A stretch of DNA of 41,870 nt, from contig JAUCBJ010007989.1 of NCBI GenBank assembly GCA_032718475.1, forward strand, positions 1-41,870, in the 5' to 3' direction. Source of the stretch: Nemertoderma westbladi. Its lineage: Eukaryota > Xenacoelomorpha > Nemertodermatida > Nemertodermatidae. Shown one piece after another: positions 7,807 to 18,288 of this stretch (within the stretch, counting starts at the first letter, position 1; each line of letters opens with the position of its first letter). The position numbers and the translations under genes were made by a program. A model generated the notes under the pieces. The model was not told the origin of the DNA, searched no databases, and saw nothing but the letters and a program-made list of their open reading frames with translations.

Positions 7807-10800
7807 ATGTCTGACACGACCCAATCACTGTCGGATAGTCTCCTAGATAGTGTTAGAATGACTGTTAGACAGTGTCTTAAAAAGATCAGTGACCCAGATC
7901 CAAGTATAGAACATCCTAGATCCAAGTCTAAGTCACCTCCTGCTGTAAGAAAGGCCATCCCTACTGTAGTAATCTCAGACCCTAGGCTAGTCCAACATCG
8001 TAGGTCTATCATCGGCACTCGGGCCCAAGTCAAGCGGGATCAAGAAGCAGCTGTCAAACAGCAGCAACATCCTAGCCAAGAACCTAGTTTTCAGCGGCCC
8101 GATAGCTCCAGTAGTTCGCATACTGATGAGCGGACGCCCGAACGCGGAGCGAAGATGGTGGATAAGGTTTATGATGAGCGGCCAACCTATGAAGAATCAA
8201 CCGACGCCACTTCTTCTCAAGAAGAAAGCGAAGTGACAGCAGAGAAACCGCATAAGAGGGATGCTATTGACATCTATCTGTCAGACTATCAACGCTTTGT
8301 AGGAGATGAAGAGTTGAGGAGAAGGCTGGAGGGGCTTAGCCCTAATAGTGAAGGAACCAAGCTTGTGTTGGATGCCATCGATGCGGAAATGTTAGCGGCG
8401 AACCAGGCTAAATTTGATGAACAACTCCGCATCACACGAGTCCAAGAAGAACAAGTCAAGAAAAAACGTATAGAAGACAGAAAGAAAGCAGCAGTGGTAG
8501 CTGCAGAAGCAGAAAGAAAAGCGGCAGCGGCAGAGGCAGCGGCAGAGGCAAAAGCGGCCGAAGCTGAAAGAAAAGCGGCAGCGGCAGCGGCAGCGGCAGA
8601 AGCAAAAGCGGCCGAAGCTGAAAGAAAGGCGGCCGAGGCTGAAAGAAAAGCCGCAGAGGCAGCGGCAGCGGCAGAAGCAAAAGCGGCCGAAGCTGAAAGA
8701 AAGGCGGCCGAGGCTGAAAGAAAGGCCGCAGAGGCAGTGGCAGATGCCGAACGGAGAGCGACTGAAGAAACCATCCAATTAGAATTGGAAAATATTCAGG
8801 AGAATCAAGACTGCATAAATAAACAGTTAACAGCTAGTAATATGCAGATGATGAATCGATCTACTCCCAAAAGGCAGGGATATACATCATCTGAGGAAGG
8901 CGATACCACCGATACTGAAGGCAAAGGAAATAGATCTCGTCTAAGCAGACGTAAAAGAACATTCCACCGTCAGAAATTGCCTGATTTGCCTCCAGCTGTT
9001 AGAAGGCAACTAAATAACACCAACTTAGGTAGTACAGAGCCCACAGACCAAATAATTAAAATAGAAAGACTCCCTACTATAGTAGATGAGCCTGAAATAA
9101 TTAGGCCTGTTCTTGAAATCACCCCTTCGGTGATAGACACACCTGTGCTCACTGAAGTTACCTCTAAATTCCCTCTGCATAGCACTAAGCTATCTGTGCC
9201 CAGTAGAACAGCCCATGAGACAGTTCAGGTCCTGGACCCCGAGCGAAATATTCATGATTTGTCGCCCGTTGTCCCTCGTCCGCCCGCTACAACGTTGGCG
9301 ACTCCCGCTTCGGCGGTCGAATGGGTGGATGAGAGATGGCGGGCGATGGATCTCCTGCTCGAGCAGATGCAGGAGACCGTTCAGCAATTCAAGGGCACAG
9401 TAAGGGAAAGTAGGTTAGAGTTGCAAAAGGTGCAGCAAAGTATCGCGTTAGAACGCGATAAATTAGTGAACACACAAAAGGGTATACCACCACCCCCTGT
9501 AACAATGTGTCAACCCGTTAGGTCTGAAGTATCCCATGCGCAAGGTGTGGAGCCTACACGCATCTATACTGCTAGCGAAGTAGAAACTCCTATAGTAAAC
9601 CCTATTAAGGGTAATTATAAACCTGTTGATAATGACATTCCCTATAGACCTGATCATAATCCGAGAAATTTATATACCGATAACTCGATATTAAATAACA
9701 CGATGGCCCAAGAAAGTTTTACACGACAAATGGCTAGAACCGAAGCCCGGCAAGCGGTAAAGGTTGGAGAGATCGTCAAGTTTAATGGAGATGAGATGAA
9801 ATGGTTACCTTTTAATGAATATTATAAAGATAACATACAGGACTCTGTGCTATCCAACGGAGAGAAACTTAGATTTCTCATCGAGTGCTTGGAAGGACCT
9901 CCCAAGTCAATGGCGTTAAAGTTTATTGGACATCCAGACGGATTAAGACAAGTTTGGGATACACTAAACATCAGGTATGGTAATAGGAATAACATAGCTG
10001 GGTATTTGTATGCAAAGTTGGTAGCGCCCCGAAAGTTTATTAGCAGCGGGATTATAGAGTTTTCCGATGAAATTCAGGAGATCTGCAGACAATTAGATTG
10101 GCTAGGTAAGTCTCATGAGTATCAGAGTGCTATGGTTATTAGAGCAGTGGCTTCTACTTTACCGAAGGGTGGAGTAGGTACACGCTGGGACAAGAAAGTG
10201 TTATACATGATGGAACAACAACAACGAGACCCTACCATGACTGATCTCATGACATTCTTGGATGGCGAAGTGAAATTACAGCTCATAAAGCAGTCCAGAG
10301 AGAAGACATCAGAAAACAAGGTAAGTGAGAAACCCGTTTCTAGGAGAAGGGTAACACCAGTATGTTATACCGACGACGGTGAAAGCCAAACTTCTCAAGG
10401 AGAGGACAGCGGGAAAGACACTGACAGATCTTATTATGTCAATAAAATGCCTAAAGATCAGGTAAGTAAATCCAAGTCTCGACCCAATGACAGAAGGGAA
10501 CCGGTACAAAAAACCCTTCCTACGTCTCCTAAAAGAATTCAGGTGAGAAAGCCCGAGGAAAGAACAAGTGTGCACCACATAGCACAGGTTAAAGTAAGTA
10601 ACATCAAGCCGAAATGTGTGCTGTGCGACGGGCCCCACCGTTTAAATGCGTGTGATAAATTCCTGAGGAAATCACTAAAGGATAGACGTGAAGTCATGTG
10701 GGATAAGCGGTTGTGTTATAATTGTCTCAGACGAGGACACCAACGGCGAACCTGTTACTCCGACGCAAGGTGTGCAAAGTGCGGCGCAAAACATCATATC

Positions 10801-12354
10801 TTGTTGCACACGGAATTCGAACGAAACAGCCCGAGTCAAGTAAGTGAGTCCGAACTACATGTCCAATTCAGTGATGTGAACGACACTGATCAATCTGAGA
10901 TGGAAGGATTCTATACGGACGAGTTCTCCGACGAAAACGAATCCTGTTACTTAATAAACACCACCGCAGTGTATCGAGCACTCATGTATGAGAAAGACAC
11001 AGACAGCGACCTCACCCTAACTACTTCAGATCAACAACAATCTTGGAAAGCGCCAACTTCCAATATAGGAATCCGAGAATTTCCTGTAGTCCAGTTACGG
11101 GTCCACGGACCTCAGAAGAGCTATATAGTGAACGCCCTCCTGGACTCCGGTAGCACAGGAACATTCATCGATAAAGAACTAGCCGAAGTCATCTTTGCTG
11201 GACAACCCAAGTTCCGAACCAAGCTAAACATGTCAGGGATCATGCAGGTTTGGAATTCTACTGTAGCTGCCGACTATTATATAGGTGAGTTGTCCACTCC
11301 ACAGGATAAACTAGGAGAACACAGTATAAGGTCAGTCAAAATGGTGGCAATAAAGAACTTCGCTACCACCCAAGTGGAACCTTATAATTGGGACGAAGAT
11401 GATCATGTCCAACAACTTAACATCCCTAGATTTGACACCGATTATCCTGGAGTACAAATATTAATCGGTCAAAACGCGCATGAGGCGCTGGAGACATTAG
11501 AGAAACGACCTACTCAACCGCAACCACTTCAGACCTATGCGGTAAGAACTAGAGTAGGTTGGTACCTTACTGGACCTTCCCGAAGAACGCTCAGAGAAAG
11601 ACTGCTTCAAGATCGCGTCTGCCAGGTGAGTGAATGGGAAGATGATACTAGTGAGGGAGACGACCCAACTGAGGGAACACCATACTCCTCAGATAATGAC
11701 GATATTAGCTCCAATGTAGATCAATGGAGATATTGCCCCAAGAAGTTTAATCCAACTGACATCGCTTCCAGAGGAGCAACTCCTCAAGAACTGACAGATA
11801 CTACAGACCGGTTAGGTGAACCCGACTTCCTGAGTAAGGAGGATGAATGGCCTCCCCATCTTACTCCGACTGAGATTAGACCAGCCAAGGGAGCGGAGAA
11901 AGTCAAACCTAAAACCAGGACGGGTGGATCGGAGTTATTTGAACCCGGGATAGATCTGTCGGTATTACATATTGCCAGGGACGACGCCGTGGATCTGGAC
12001 CTCCCCACCGCGAGTGGATCCTTCATGAAGATCAGAGAGAGCGATTGGAGCTCTGGAACATCAGACGTCTCGCAGGGACTCTCACCTCTCCTGCAGGGAG
12101 CGACGGACCACTATAGCTCCTGGAATCGGCTTTGTAAGGCCGTCGTGTACCTAGAGCGATGTTTCTATCGTCACTATTCCAGGACGAAGAGGAAACCTGG
12201 AATTGTATTCGGGATGCAGCGACTCAATCACCCAGTCGGTCGTTTGTGTTTACCGGAAGGGAATGGAGGACTCTCCGGAAACTGTGGAAGGCAAGATTCT
12301 CTTCCCACGACCACCTCCCTAATCCTTCAAACATCTAGGGACTCCATAACGTAA
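7807..12354 (+). CDS. BEL/Pao Gag-protease polyprotein lacking RT, RNase H and integrase
   Basis: Open for 1515 codons. Domains in order: a charged disordered N-terminus; an Ala/Glu/Lys-rich coiled coil at about 222-322, built of AEAERKAA-type repeats; a second disordered stretch; a DUF1759-type Pao Gag domain at about 650-800 (KFNGDEMKWLPFNEYY...); zinc knuckles at about 937-1000 (CVLCDGPHRLNAC, CYNCLRRGHQRRTC, CAKCGAKHH); and an aspartic protease with DSG at 1113-1115 (DUF1758-type). The frame passes GWYLTGP, an acidic linker, then jumps to WRYCPKKFNPTDIASRG at about 1307. In Pao polyproteins that motif lies beyond the RNase H, so RT and RNase H are missing in frame. A short pre-integrase remnant (SSWNRLCKAVVYL) follows and integrase is absent. 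It would make virus-like particle protein and protease, but would need enzymes from another copy to move. Confidence 0.88.
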   Translation: MSDTTQSLSDSLLDSVRMTVRQCLKKISDPDPSIEHPRSKSKSPPAVRKAIPTVVISDPRLVQHRRSIIGTRAQVKRDQEAAVKQQQHPSQEPSFQRPDSSSSSHTDERTPERGAKMVDKVYDERPTYEESTDATSSQEESEVTAEKPHKRDAIDIYLSDYQRFVGDEELRRRLEGLSPNSEGTKLVLDAIDAEMLAANQAKFDEQLRITRVQEEQVKKKRIEDRKKAAVVAAEAERKAAAAEAAAEAKAAEAERKAAAAAAAAEAKAAEAERKAAEAERKAAEAAAAAEAKAAEAERKAAEAERKAAEAVADAERRATEETIQLELENIQENQDCINKQLTASNMQMMNRSTPKRQGYTSSEEGDTTDTEGKGNRSRLSRRKRTFHRQKLPDLPPAVRRQLNNTNLGSTEPTDQIIKIERLPTIVDEPEIIRPVLEITPSVIDTPVLTEVTSKFPLHSTKLSVPSRTAHETVQVLDPERNIHDLSPVVPRPPATTLATPASAVEWVDERWRAMDLLLEQMQETVQQFKGTVRESRLELQKVQQSIALERDKLVNTQKGIPPPPVTMCQPVRSEVSHAQGVEPTRIYTASEVETPIVNPIKGNYKPVDNDIPYRPDHNPRNLYTDNSILNNTMAQESFTRQMARTEARQAVKVGEIVKFNGDEMKWLPFNEYYKDNIQDSVLSNGEKLRFLIECLEGPPKSMALKFIGHPDGLRQVWDTLNIRYGNRNNIAGYLYAKLVAPRKFISSGIIEFSDEIQEICRQLDWLGKSHEYQSAMVIRAVASTLPKGGVGTRWDKKVLYMMEQQQRDPTMTDLMTFLDGEVKLQLIKQSREKTSENKVSEKPVSRRRVTPVCYTDDGESQTSQGEDSGKDTDRSYYVNKMPKDQVSKSKSRPNDRREPVQKTLPTSPKRIQVRKPEERTSVHHIAQVKVSNIKPKCVLCDGPHRLNACDKFLRKSLKDRREVMWDKRLCYNCLRRGHQRRTCYSDARCAKCGAKHHILLHTEFERNSPSQVSESELHVQFSDVNDTDQSEMEGFYTDEFSDENESCYLINTTAVYRALMYEKDTDSDLTLTTSDQQQSWKAPTSNIGIREFPVVQLRVHGPQKSYIVNALLDSGSTGTFIDKELAEVIFAGQPKFRTKLNMSGIMQVWNSTVAADYYIGELSTPQDKLGEHSIRSVKMVAIKNFATTQVEPYNWDEDDHVQQLNIPRFDTDYPGVQILIGQNAHEALETLEKRPTQPQPLQTYAVRTRVGWYLTGPSRRTLRERLLQDRVCQVSEWEDDTSEGDDPTEGTPYSSDNDDISSNVDQWRYCPKKFNPTDIASRGATPQELTDTTDRLGEPDFLSKEDEWPPHLTPTEIRPAKGAEKVKPKTRTGGSELFEPGIDLSVLHIARDDAVDLDLPTASGSFMKIRESDWSSGTSDVSQGLSPLLQGATDHYSSWNRLCKAVVYLERCFYRHYSRTKRKPGIVFGMQRLNHPVGRLCLPEGNGGLSGNCGRQDSLPTTTSLILQTSRDSIT
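8484..8770 (+). repeat. Coding tandem repeat, Ala/Glu/Lys coiled coil in Gag
   Basis: Within the Gag ORF the DNA repeats in units of 15-75 bp. For example, the block starting AGCAAAAGCGGCCGAAGCTG at 8601 recurs at 8676. All unit lengths are multiples of three, so the frame survives expansion. The protein forms a long charged helix. Several minus-strand open frames across it are shadows. Confidence 0.85.
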
Positions 12355-13986
12355 CAACATATGGAGTGGGTGTATGACTCTATTATTTTATATTATTTTA
12401 TTATTTTTATCTTTCTGTATGTATTACTATGTAATTTTATTATAATCGTTTTATTTAATTTAGTAGAATATTATTTAGCGATTATTTAGTACTTATATTA
12501 TATTTAGTGCGACGGCAAGAAATAATTCTTTTCCTCTTTCCTTACTGTCCGTATTATATTATAAATACGTAACTACAGTAAGATGACATATCCGTACTTA
12601 TTAAAGTACAATAAAGCCACTACTATATTCAAGTATTATTGGTAGGCAGAGTATTAGGAATGCAAAGTTCAGATCCTCGTGTCTCGGCTAAACCAAGCTC
12701 TGGGTAGACCTTGGAAACGACTTGCCTCTTCACACTGACATTGCTTCATGCGATATTGCTCTCATACCGTATATTAAATAATACATATAGTAGCGTGATG
12801 TCCCTTTAACAGTAGCGTATAACGCAAACTAAATCTGTTAAACCCTTTGACCATCTGTAATTCTAGTCGATTAAGATATCGCGGCACCCACCGATATACT
12901 TGAAAGACAAATTCTAGAATCAGTGGTTAACGTCCCCAGACAAGTTCTGGAATAAATCGGTGCCCATCTCAAATATTAATTATTTAATATTTGCAAATCT
13001 AATAAATCAAAATCTGTAAAATTCAGATCCTTCAACAATTCTAGTCAATTAAGATATCGTAGCATTTACCGATATTCTTAAAAAGACAATTGTCATAGAA
13101 TTAAGGATCTTGTGTCCCCAGACATGTTCTAGAATCAAAATATGTCAATTTAATTATCAAATAATAAAATTTCAGGGAATAAATTTAAATTCATGCCTTT
13201 TAATGAATTTAATAAATTGCCATTTTTACGCAATTTATAACATTCCCAAAATTCCATTAATTAATAGATCAAGGGAGCGGAGATTTATCTTATTATGCGT
13301 ATGAGTGTGCGAAAGTCTCCCAAACATAGTCAATAGCCGATAAAATTCATAAAGTCATGTATAAAACAGGACATTGACCATTAAAGAATTACTATTAAAT
13401 AACATCCCAGATCTGTATGCATTGGAATTACCCTAATTCTACCGCTAGCTTTACATAATGTCACCATAGCAACAACCACGCTAGAATTAGAATTGAGTTA
13501 AAAGAACAATAGAAAGCTTGTCCCATTGAATAGCATAGGGAATAAATAGTGCACTGATAGTATCCAAGGATACATAATAATACAGTGACATTCTGGAAGG
13601 CATTGACTAACGGACAAGTGACCCGAGTGTGTGTAATTTGTGACAAGTTGTGTGTGTGGTATTTGTGAGTTTATAGGCGAATGTTACTACTAAGGTGTGT
13701 TTACAGTAGCGAGTCGCAATTGTGAAAGTAACCCTAACTCTCCAGTAAGAACCTGAGGTGTATCTAAGCCTTTGGGACGGACAGTCGAGTGACTTGTACC
13801 GGTTGTCGTTGTCGTTGTGCGGCTACGTCGTTGGCGAAAGTACAGCGGCGACGACACATCGGTGCTGAGGATCTCGCACTGTCCGGGGGCGGATTGGGGT
13901 AGGCAGCGACGCTCGCTAGCCTAAATATAAACTCATTATAATATTAATAAACTCATATATAGCAGATATGACGGAGTTGATAGAAG
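12355..13986 (+). other. BEL element non-coding tail, first part
   Basis: AT-rich sequence after the Gag-protease stop with no sustained ORF. It contains a diverged tandem duplication at an offset of about 178 bp (12832-12955 and 13011-13135; shared words CTAGTCRATTAAGATATCG and CCCCAGACA). A GC-richer segment lies at 13760-13915. Nothing resembles integrase. Confidence 0.55.
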
Positions 13987-14373
13987 ATGGTCTTGGTATC
14001 AGGGAGCGATATAATCTACTTTCAAGCGTTTGTTGATAGCTTGATACGCGGTGATACTAGTCCAACTACTACGAAGGATGATGGTTGTTATATCGAACCT
14101 ACGATTTCCTGGAAGTAACTTACGCGTGAATTGGACTATGGAAAATTCACCGCTCGCTACACGCATTGTAATGGTATGTATATGGACTTCTTAACCATTG
14201 GCCATTCTATCGATTTACACGATACGGACTATGTCGAACATATCCTACCCAGAGGAGTCGAAACGATAAACCAAAATTCTAATGCGAAAATCCTATTCGA
14301 AATCGACTCGAAAGAAAAGACATTAAAGAAACAAATAAACGCGGTAACTCCAACATATATTTGGAATTCTTGA
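13987..14373 (+). pseudogene. Broken ORF of unknown origin in the BEL tail (part 1)
   Basis: Reading from ATG 13987, one frame runs 128 codons to the stop at 14371-14373, with a single in-frame TAA at 14116-14118. Composition is protein-like: rich in I, T and D with few low-complexity stretches, and sensible residues on both sides of the stop. I do not recognise the family. It lies between the pol remnant and the 3' LTR, where BEL and gypsy elements sometimes carry an env-like gene, but I see no signal peptide, fusion peptide or cysteine pattern here. It may instead be captured host or viral sequence. Confidence 0.45.
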
Positions 14374-14481
14374 TAGAAGCATTGTAACAACAAATAAATA
14401 TCATCCGCGTTTCCCCTACAAGACGTGCGTCTTTGGTATTATTACGATAAATGCCCTAGACCAACCAACAAACGGAAAGAC

Positions 14482-15299
14482 ATGAACACCAGTGGAGACG
14501 TTGCTTTGAACGCGGTTTGCTCGCTGTGTTTGCGGGAGTTTCGGGAGAAACTTGTTCGATGTGTTACCCACGCTCTCTCGACTCAGGCGATCCTTGAGTA
14601 GACCTATGATCTGAGTTCCGGAATGCTCGGTCAGACCTCCTCATTCCTTAGTTAGACCTCAGACTCTTGATCCTAACAGTATCACGGATTATCACGAACT
14701 GTACTTACCGTTCAGAGATCCAGTGTTACCCGAACCGTTAGTCGGTGGCACTCAGGTTGTGGGCTCCCTAAATATCCGCCCATCTTACCTGGCCGGATTG
14801 GGGCACGGGCACCCGATATCGCCATTCAATCGTATAATCGGAATCGTTCCCGTTTAACACGATACCACCTGTCATCAAGGTGGAGGAGAGCGTTGTACGA
14901 AAAGAGATAGACGCTATTCTACAAAGATCAGAAAAGAAATCTACGTTTGCTCAGATAAACCTAAATTATAACAGCAAGTCCAAGCGGTAAACGGATTGGC
15001 TTTATCCCAGTTCGATTGGGAAATCCATAGTCTCTAAGACGATATTGAACTTAGACGACCCTATTCTCGGCGAGAGTTTTAGACGAACGTATCCAACGAT
15101 GAGCGGAGGAAAATATCGAGGAGAACATATTGAAACGGCGGATACCCCGACTATAATCCCACGCCTTCTGATGCAATCATATTGCACCCTTCACCCAGGA
15201 GTTATAGCCCTCCTTGTAAAGTGGCTCGCCCCAAAGAGAAAAAGGACTCTGGCTAGCTTTAAAAAACTGCGTAAACGCCGTCCGCGCAAGAAAGACTAA
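14482..15299 (+). pseudogene. Broken, frameshifted ORFs of unknown origin in the BEL tail (part 2)
   Basis: Protein-like sequence continues with frame changes. A 39-codon ORF starts at ATG 14482 and ends at 14601. A Pro/Gly-rich segment runs from about 14670 to 14855. After a shift, the last frame covers about 14856-15299 with one stop near 14988. The final 85 codons (15045-15299) contain a weakly hydrophobic stretch (GVIALLVKWLA) followed by a strongly basic tail (KRKRTLASFKKLRKRRPRKK), ending about 80 bp before the 3' LTR. A short hydrophobic stretch plus basic tail could be a membrane anchor or a nucleic-acid-binding tail. The family is unknown to me. Confidence 0.45.
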
Positions 15300-15369
15300 C
15301 TGTTTAGAGTATTTATGTATATTAGAAATTGTGATTTTGTATATTTTATAGACTTAAATCCCATTTTCT

Positions 15370-15377
15370 GGGAGCGG
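15370..15377 (+). promoter_or_regulatory. Candidate polypurine tract
   Basis: GGGAGCGG lies directly against the TG that opens the 3' LTR, the position where plus-strand synthesis is primed. It is short and contains one C. Confidence 0.45.
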
Positions 15378-16537
15378 TGTAAAAGCTTTTGTGGGATAAC
15401 TGATTCGTTTGCCTTGCTAACCAGTTCCCCCCAGGCGCTGGAATACTCTAAAAAGGGATCTATAACTCGAATAGTGCAAGCTACCGGCTGATTGGCTGAT
15501 TTGCTGTGCGAAGGGATCTGGGCTACGTTTGATCGTCCAACCAGCTTGGGAAGGTTGCCCCACAGCCCTGCTTTCTGTATCTGCCAATAGGATTTGAGTT
15601 GGTTTTGATTTCGACCTATCACAGATCTACTGAACTGAATTTTCCTATCTGTATGCTCATTCTCTGTGGTGGGTGGAAGCTTTTGTAAATAAGGTTATTC
15701 TTATCAGTTTTTAGTGTTGTTGGTGATTCTAAGCCAGAAGAACGGCTCTGCCTTACACTAGTAGGCTTAATTATAAGGACATATATCCGTTATCATAACA
15801 AAACTGACTGATTGTCACAACTCATGCAACTCAACATACCTAATCAAACACTGTGCATACTTTATATTGTTATACTGCTATTTACTGTTGGTCCTTCATA
15901 ATATGGTTGATGAATTATTATATTTGGAATAACGATAAATAACCCCGAAACCCAATATTCTTGATATACCGAAGGTAAGAGAGAAAGGTTACATATAACG
16001 ATTGTGACTTATGTTAAAGTGGTTTGAATTGAATCTAATGTTATTTGATAGACCCTACATGAGTCAGTCTATGTTCCTTTTATATGTGGCTAAAATCAGT
16101 GAAGATCGGCAGATCAGTGTGCAGTATTGTGCAGCATTGTGTATGAGTGAGACTGATAACGAAGCATTTCCTAAAGAATGCACCATATATGTGAATTATA
16201 ACTAAGCCATATCGTTGTGAGTAGTTTAAGTCATAACTCTGTTTATATAGATAGAGCGCCACGTCCTAAAGGAACTGTTAATATTCCCCGAAGGTGAATA
16301 ATATTGTCAGAGATTATATAATACTGTCAGTCGAATAATACATTAGGCTTACATAGCAATACGATTAAGCCGTCGAACCCAATCTCCCGGGTATATCCAG
16401 CGGGTGAATGATCGCGCACAGATTGGTTTCGACTAGTGTAGTGAATAAAATACTTGTCATAGGCTAAAAGTGATTTATTATCTAGAAGACATCCTAATTT
16501 GGCGGGTTAAACTGCCAAAGGTCTAAAAGCGCGAACA
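15378..16537 (+). repeat. BEL element 3' LTR
   Basis: A 1160-bp partner of 4440-5628 with the same TGTAAAAGC start and GCGCGAACA end. It carries a 64-codon open frame at 16011-16205 that is disrupted in the 5' copy, so coding is unlikely. Confidence 0.85.
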
Positions 16538-17701
16538 CCCTTAGTTTGTAGGCTATAGATGATTGACATTTCTAGCAATGTTCTTAACATAGGCATTTTA
16601 CTGGAAGTTATTAATACCATAGTTTACCCCAAAAAAACTAAAATTACCCAAATCGCACCAAATCAAAATAAATCTTATAACAGCAACACAGGCTATCTGA
16701 CGATATGGATTAGATCAATGTAGCGGATAGTGACCATTGAAGGGCTTCTTATGCATGCAAAGGAAAATATGATCAGACCCAAATCACACAGTCAGACCTG
16801 ATCTTTTGCTGATCAAATACCGGTAGGTGACTTTGCTGATATGCAGTAACATTTTACGGTACAATTTGATGCGAAAATGTTTTGGCCAGTACTCTGAACC
16901 TTCCAGTGGGGTCTCAGGTCACGCGCGTACCGTGGTCACTGTATCTAGCACCTGATTGGTTCAAATATTCAAACACTGAAAACTTACATAGGCCTTGACA
17001 ATTAGTGATAAGATTTTATGCAAATATGTTTTGGATGGTGTTCTGAATCTCGCGTTGAGGTCCCAAGTCACCCCCATACCGTGGTCATCAGATACGGCGC
17101 CTGATTGGCTAATTCTTTGAACGACGATAACTCGAGTTTGTTTCACTTTGGGATGAAGTTTGAAAGCTAAGAATATTCTCTGGAGTATTCCCTAACTCAC
17201 TGACGATGTTTTATAGCTGTTGGATTGTCGGGTTTTGCTATGTGGTCTATGATTGGTAAATTTTTTGAAAGGCTATATCTCAAGAAGTATTCACTTTGGA
17301 ATGATGAAGTTTATTTTTAAATGTTCTCTAGAGTGTTTCCGATCCCACTAAAGACATCCAATTGCTGTATGACTACCGGTTTCACGCTTTTGATTGTTTG
17401 AATATGCTTGAAAATTTTGCATATAATATATCAAGAAGAATTAATTTTTGCACAAGGAAATAATACTTACAATGCTCTCTGACATGTCTGGTGTATTTTA
17501 AAATCACATCAAATTTTGAACAATTGTAATTGTAATTAATACACCTTCATAATTTCAGTCCCTAGTTACCCAACCCCAGCTTATAGTATATGGTTGCCCC
17601 CGACCCTTCCACCCCCAAATACCAACCCATGTTTCATTTAACATATATTTACAATAACTAATTGTTGTGGAATACTGTATATATTATTATTGATGACTAC
17701 A
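16538..17701. other. Non-coding interval with diverged ~150-bp repeats
   Basis: No gene is seen. From about 16860 to 17490 a strongly diverged unit recurs about every 150 bp, recognisable by TACCGTGGTCA, CTGATTGG(T/C), an A-rich TATATCTCAAGAAG-like word, and TTCTCTGGAGTRTTCC. The copies are too diverged for exact boundaries. Confidence 0.5.
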
Positions 17702-18045
17702 GTCCCAATCCCAATAAACATTAACTTGGTCGTTTTGGCGGCCAAAATGACCAAAATCACCAAAAAAATGTAGTGTATTCCTATGGGCTACTTGGTCGTT
17801 TTGGCGAAGCGATTTAACTCGAATCAGCTAAGTCCAGACATTCAGTCTCCTTGGCCATCCATTTGGTGGATCTGACTAAATGTCGGCTCGCTTTCATTTT
17901 TATTATTGACAGATTGTTAACTTACCCGGCGCTGAGCCTTGCAGTACTGGAGTCCGCCCACTGAGGCATTGATAGAGTACAGTATACAGTCTTATAAAAG
18001 GAGTTGAATGGGGCTTCGTTAAAGGAGGAGTATGTATAATAATCT

Positions 18046-18133
18046 GAACGTCCCGAAATTAATTTATGGACGTCCCGAAATTAACTTATGGACGTCTCGA
18101 AATTAATTTATGGACGTCCCAAAATTAATCTAT
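18046..18133 (+). repeat. 22-bp tandem repeat, 4 copies
   Basis: Units of GGACGTCCCGAAATTAATTT plus two bases lie at 18046, 18068, 18090 and 18112, with one to three differences. An inverted copy lies at about 18171-18198. The unit is half palindromic (GGACGTCC and AATTAATT). Confidence 0.88.
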
Positions 18134-18288
18134 CAACCAATCAGAATCGTAATGAAATAACTAATTAATGGACGTCCATAAATTAATTTCGGGATGTTAA
18201 TTTCGGAAATTAATTTCAATAATATTTTTTTTTATAATAAAAATTTTTTTTAATATTTTTTTACAATGTATAATTCGCGGACACTGCG

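Larger units (their letters stand above)
4440..16537 (+). mobile_element. 12.1 kb BEL/Pao LTR retrotransposon, internally deleted
   Basis: Two related ~1.2 kb direct repeats (4440-5628 and 15378-16537), each starting TGTAAAAGC and ending GCGCGAACA, bound the element. Inside are a 2.2 kb leader, a 1515-codon Gag-protease ORF with Pao-type domains, and a 3 kb tail with broken ORFs. Reverse transcriptase, RNase H and integrase are absent, so the copy cannot move by itself. The LTRs differ by several percent and small indels, so insertion is not recent. Flanks show no target-site duplication (left ...GTGTTT, right CCCTTAG...), which suggests recombination between copies or later change. I found no clear primer-binding site after the 5' LTR. 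Confidence 0.85.

Noticed and set aside
8289-8778. Long minus-strand open frames (Ala/Ser- or Phe/Cys/Leu-rich) opposite the Gag helix
   Set aside because: They are shadows of the AEAERKAA repeat on the other strand. The plus frame has real domains.
13987-15299. Calling the BEL tail ORFs an env gene or a DNA-virus capsid/core protein
   Set aside because: Position and the basic tail are suggestive, but there is no signal peptide, fusion peptide, cysteine pattern or recognisable capsid motif. Left as unknown.
12355-15378. Integrase for the BEL element hidden in the tail
   Set aside because: I found no HHCC finger or DD35E pattern in any frame I read.
16011-16205. 64-codon ORF inside the 3' LTR
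   Set aside because: The equivalent frame is shifted in the 5' LTR and has no known motif, so coding is unlikely.
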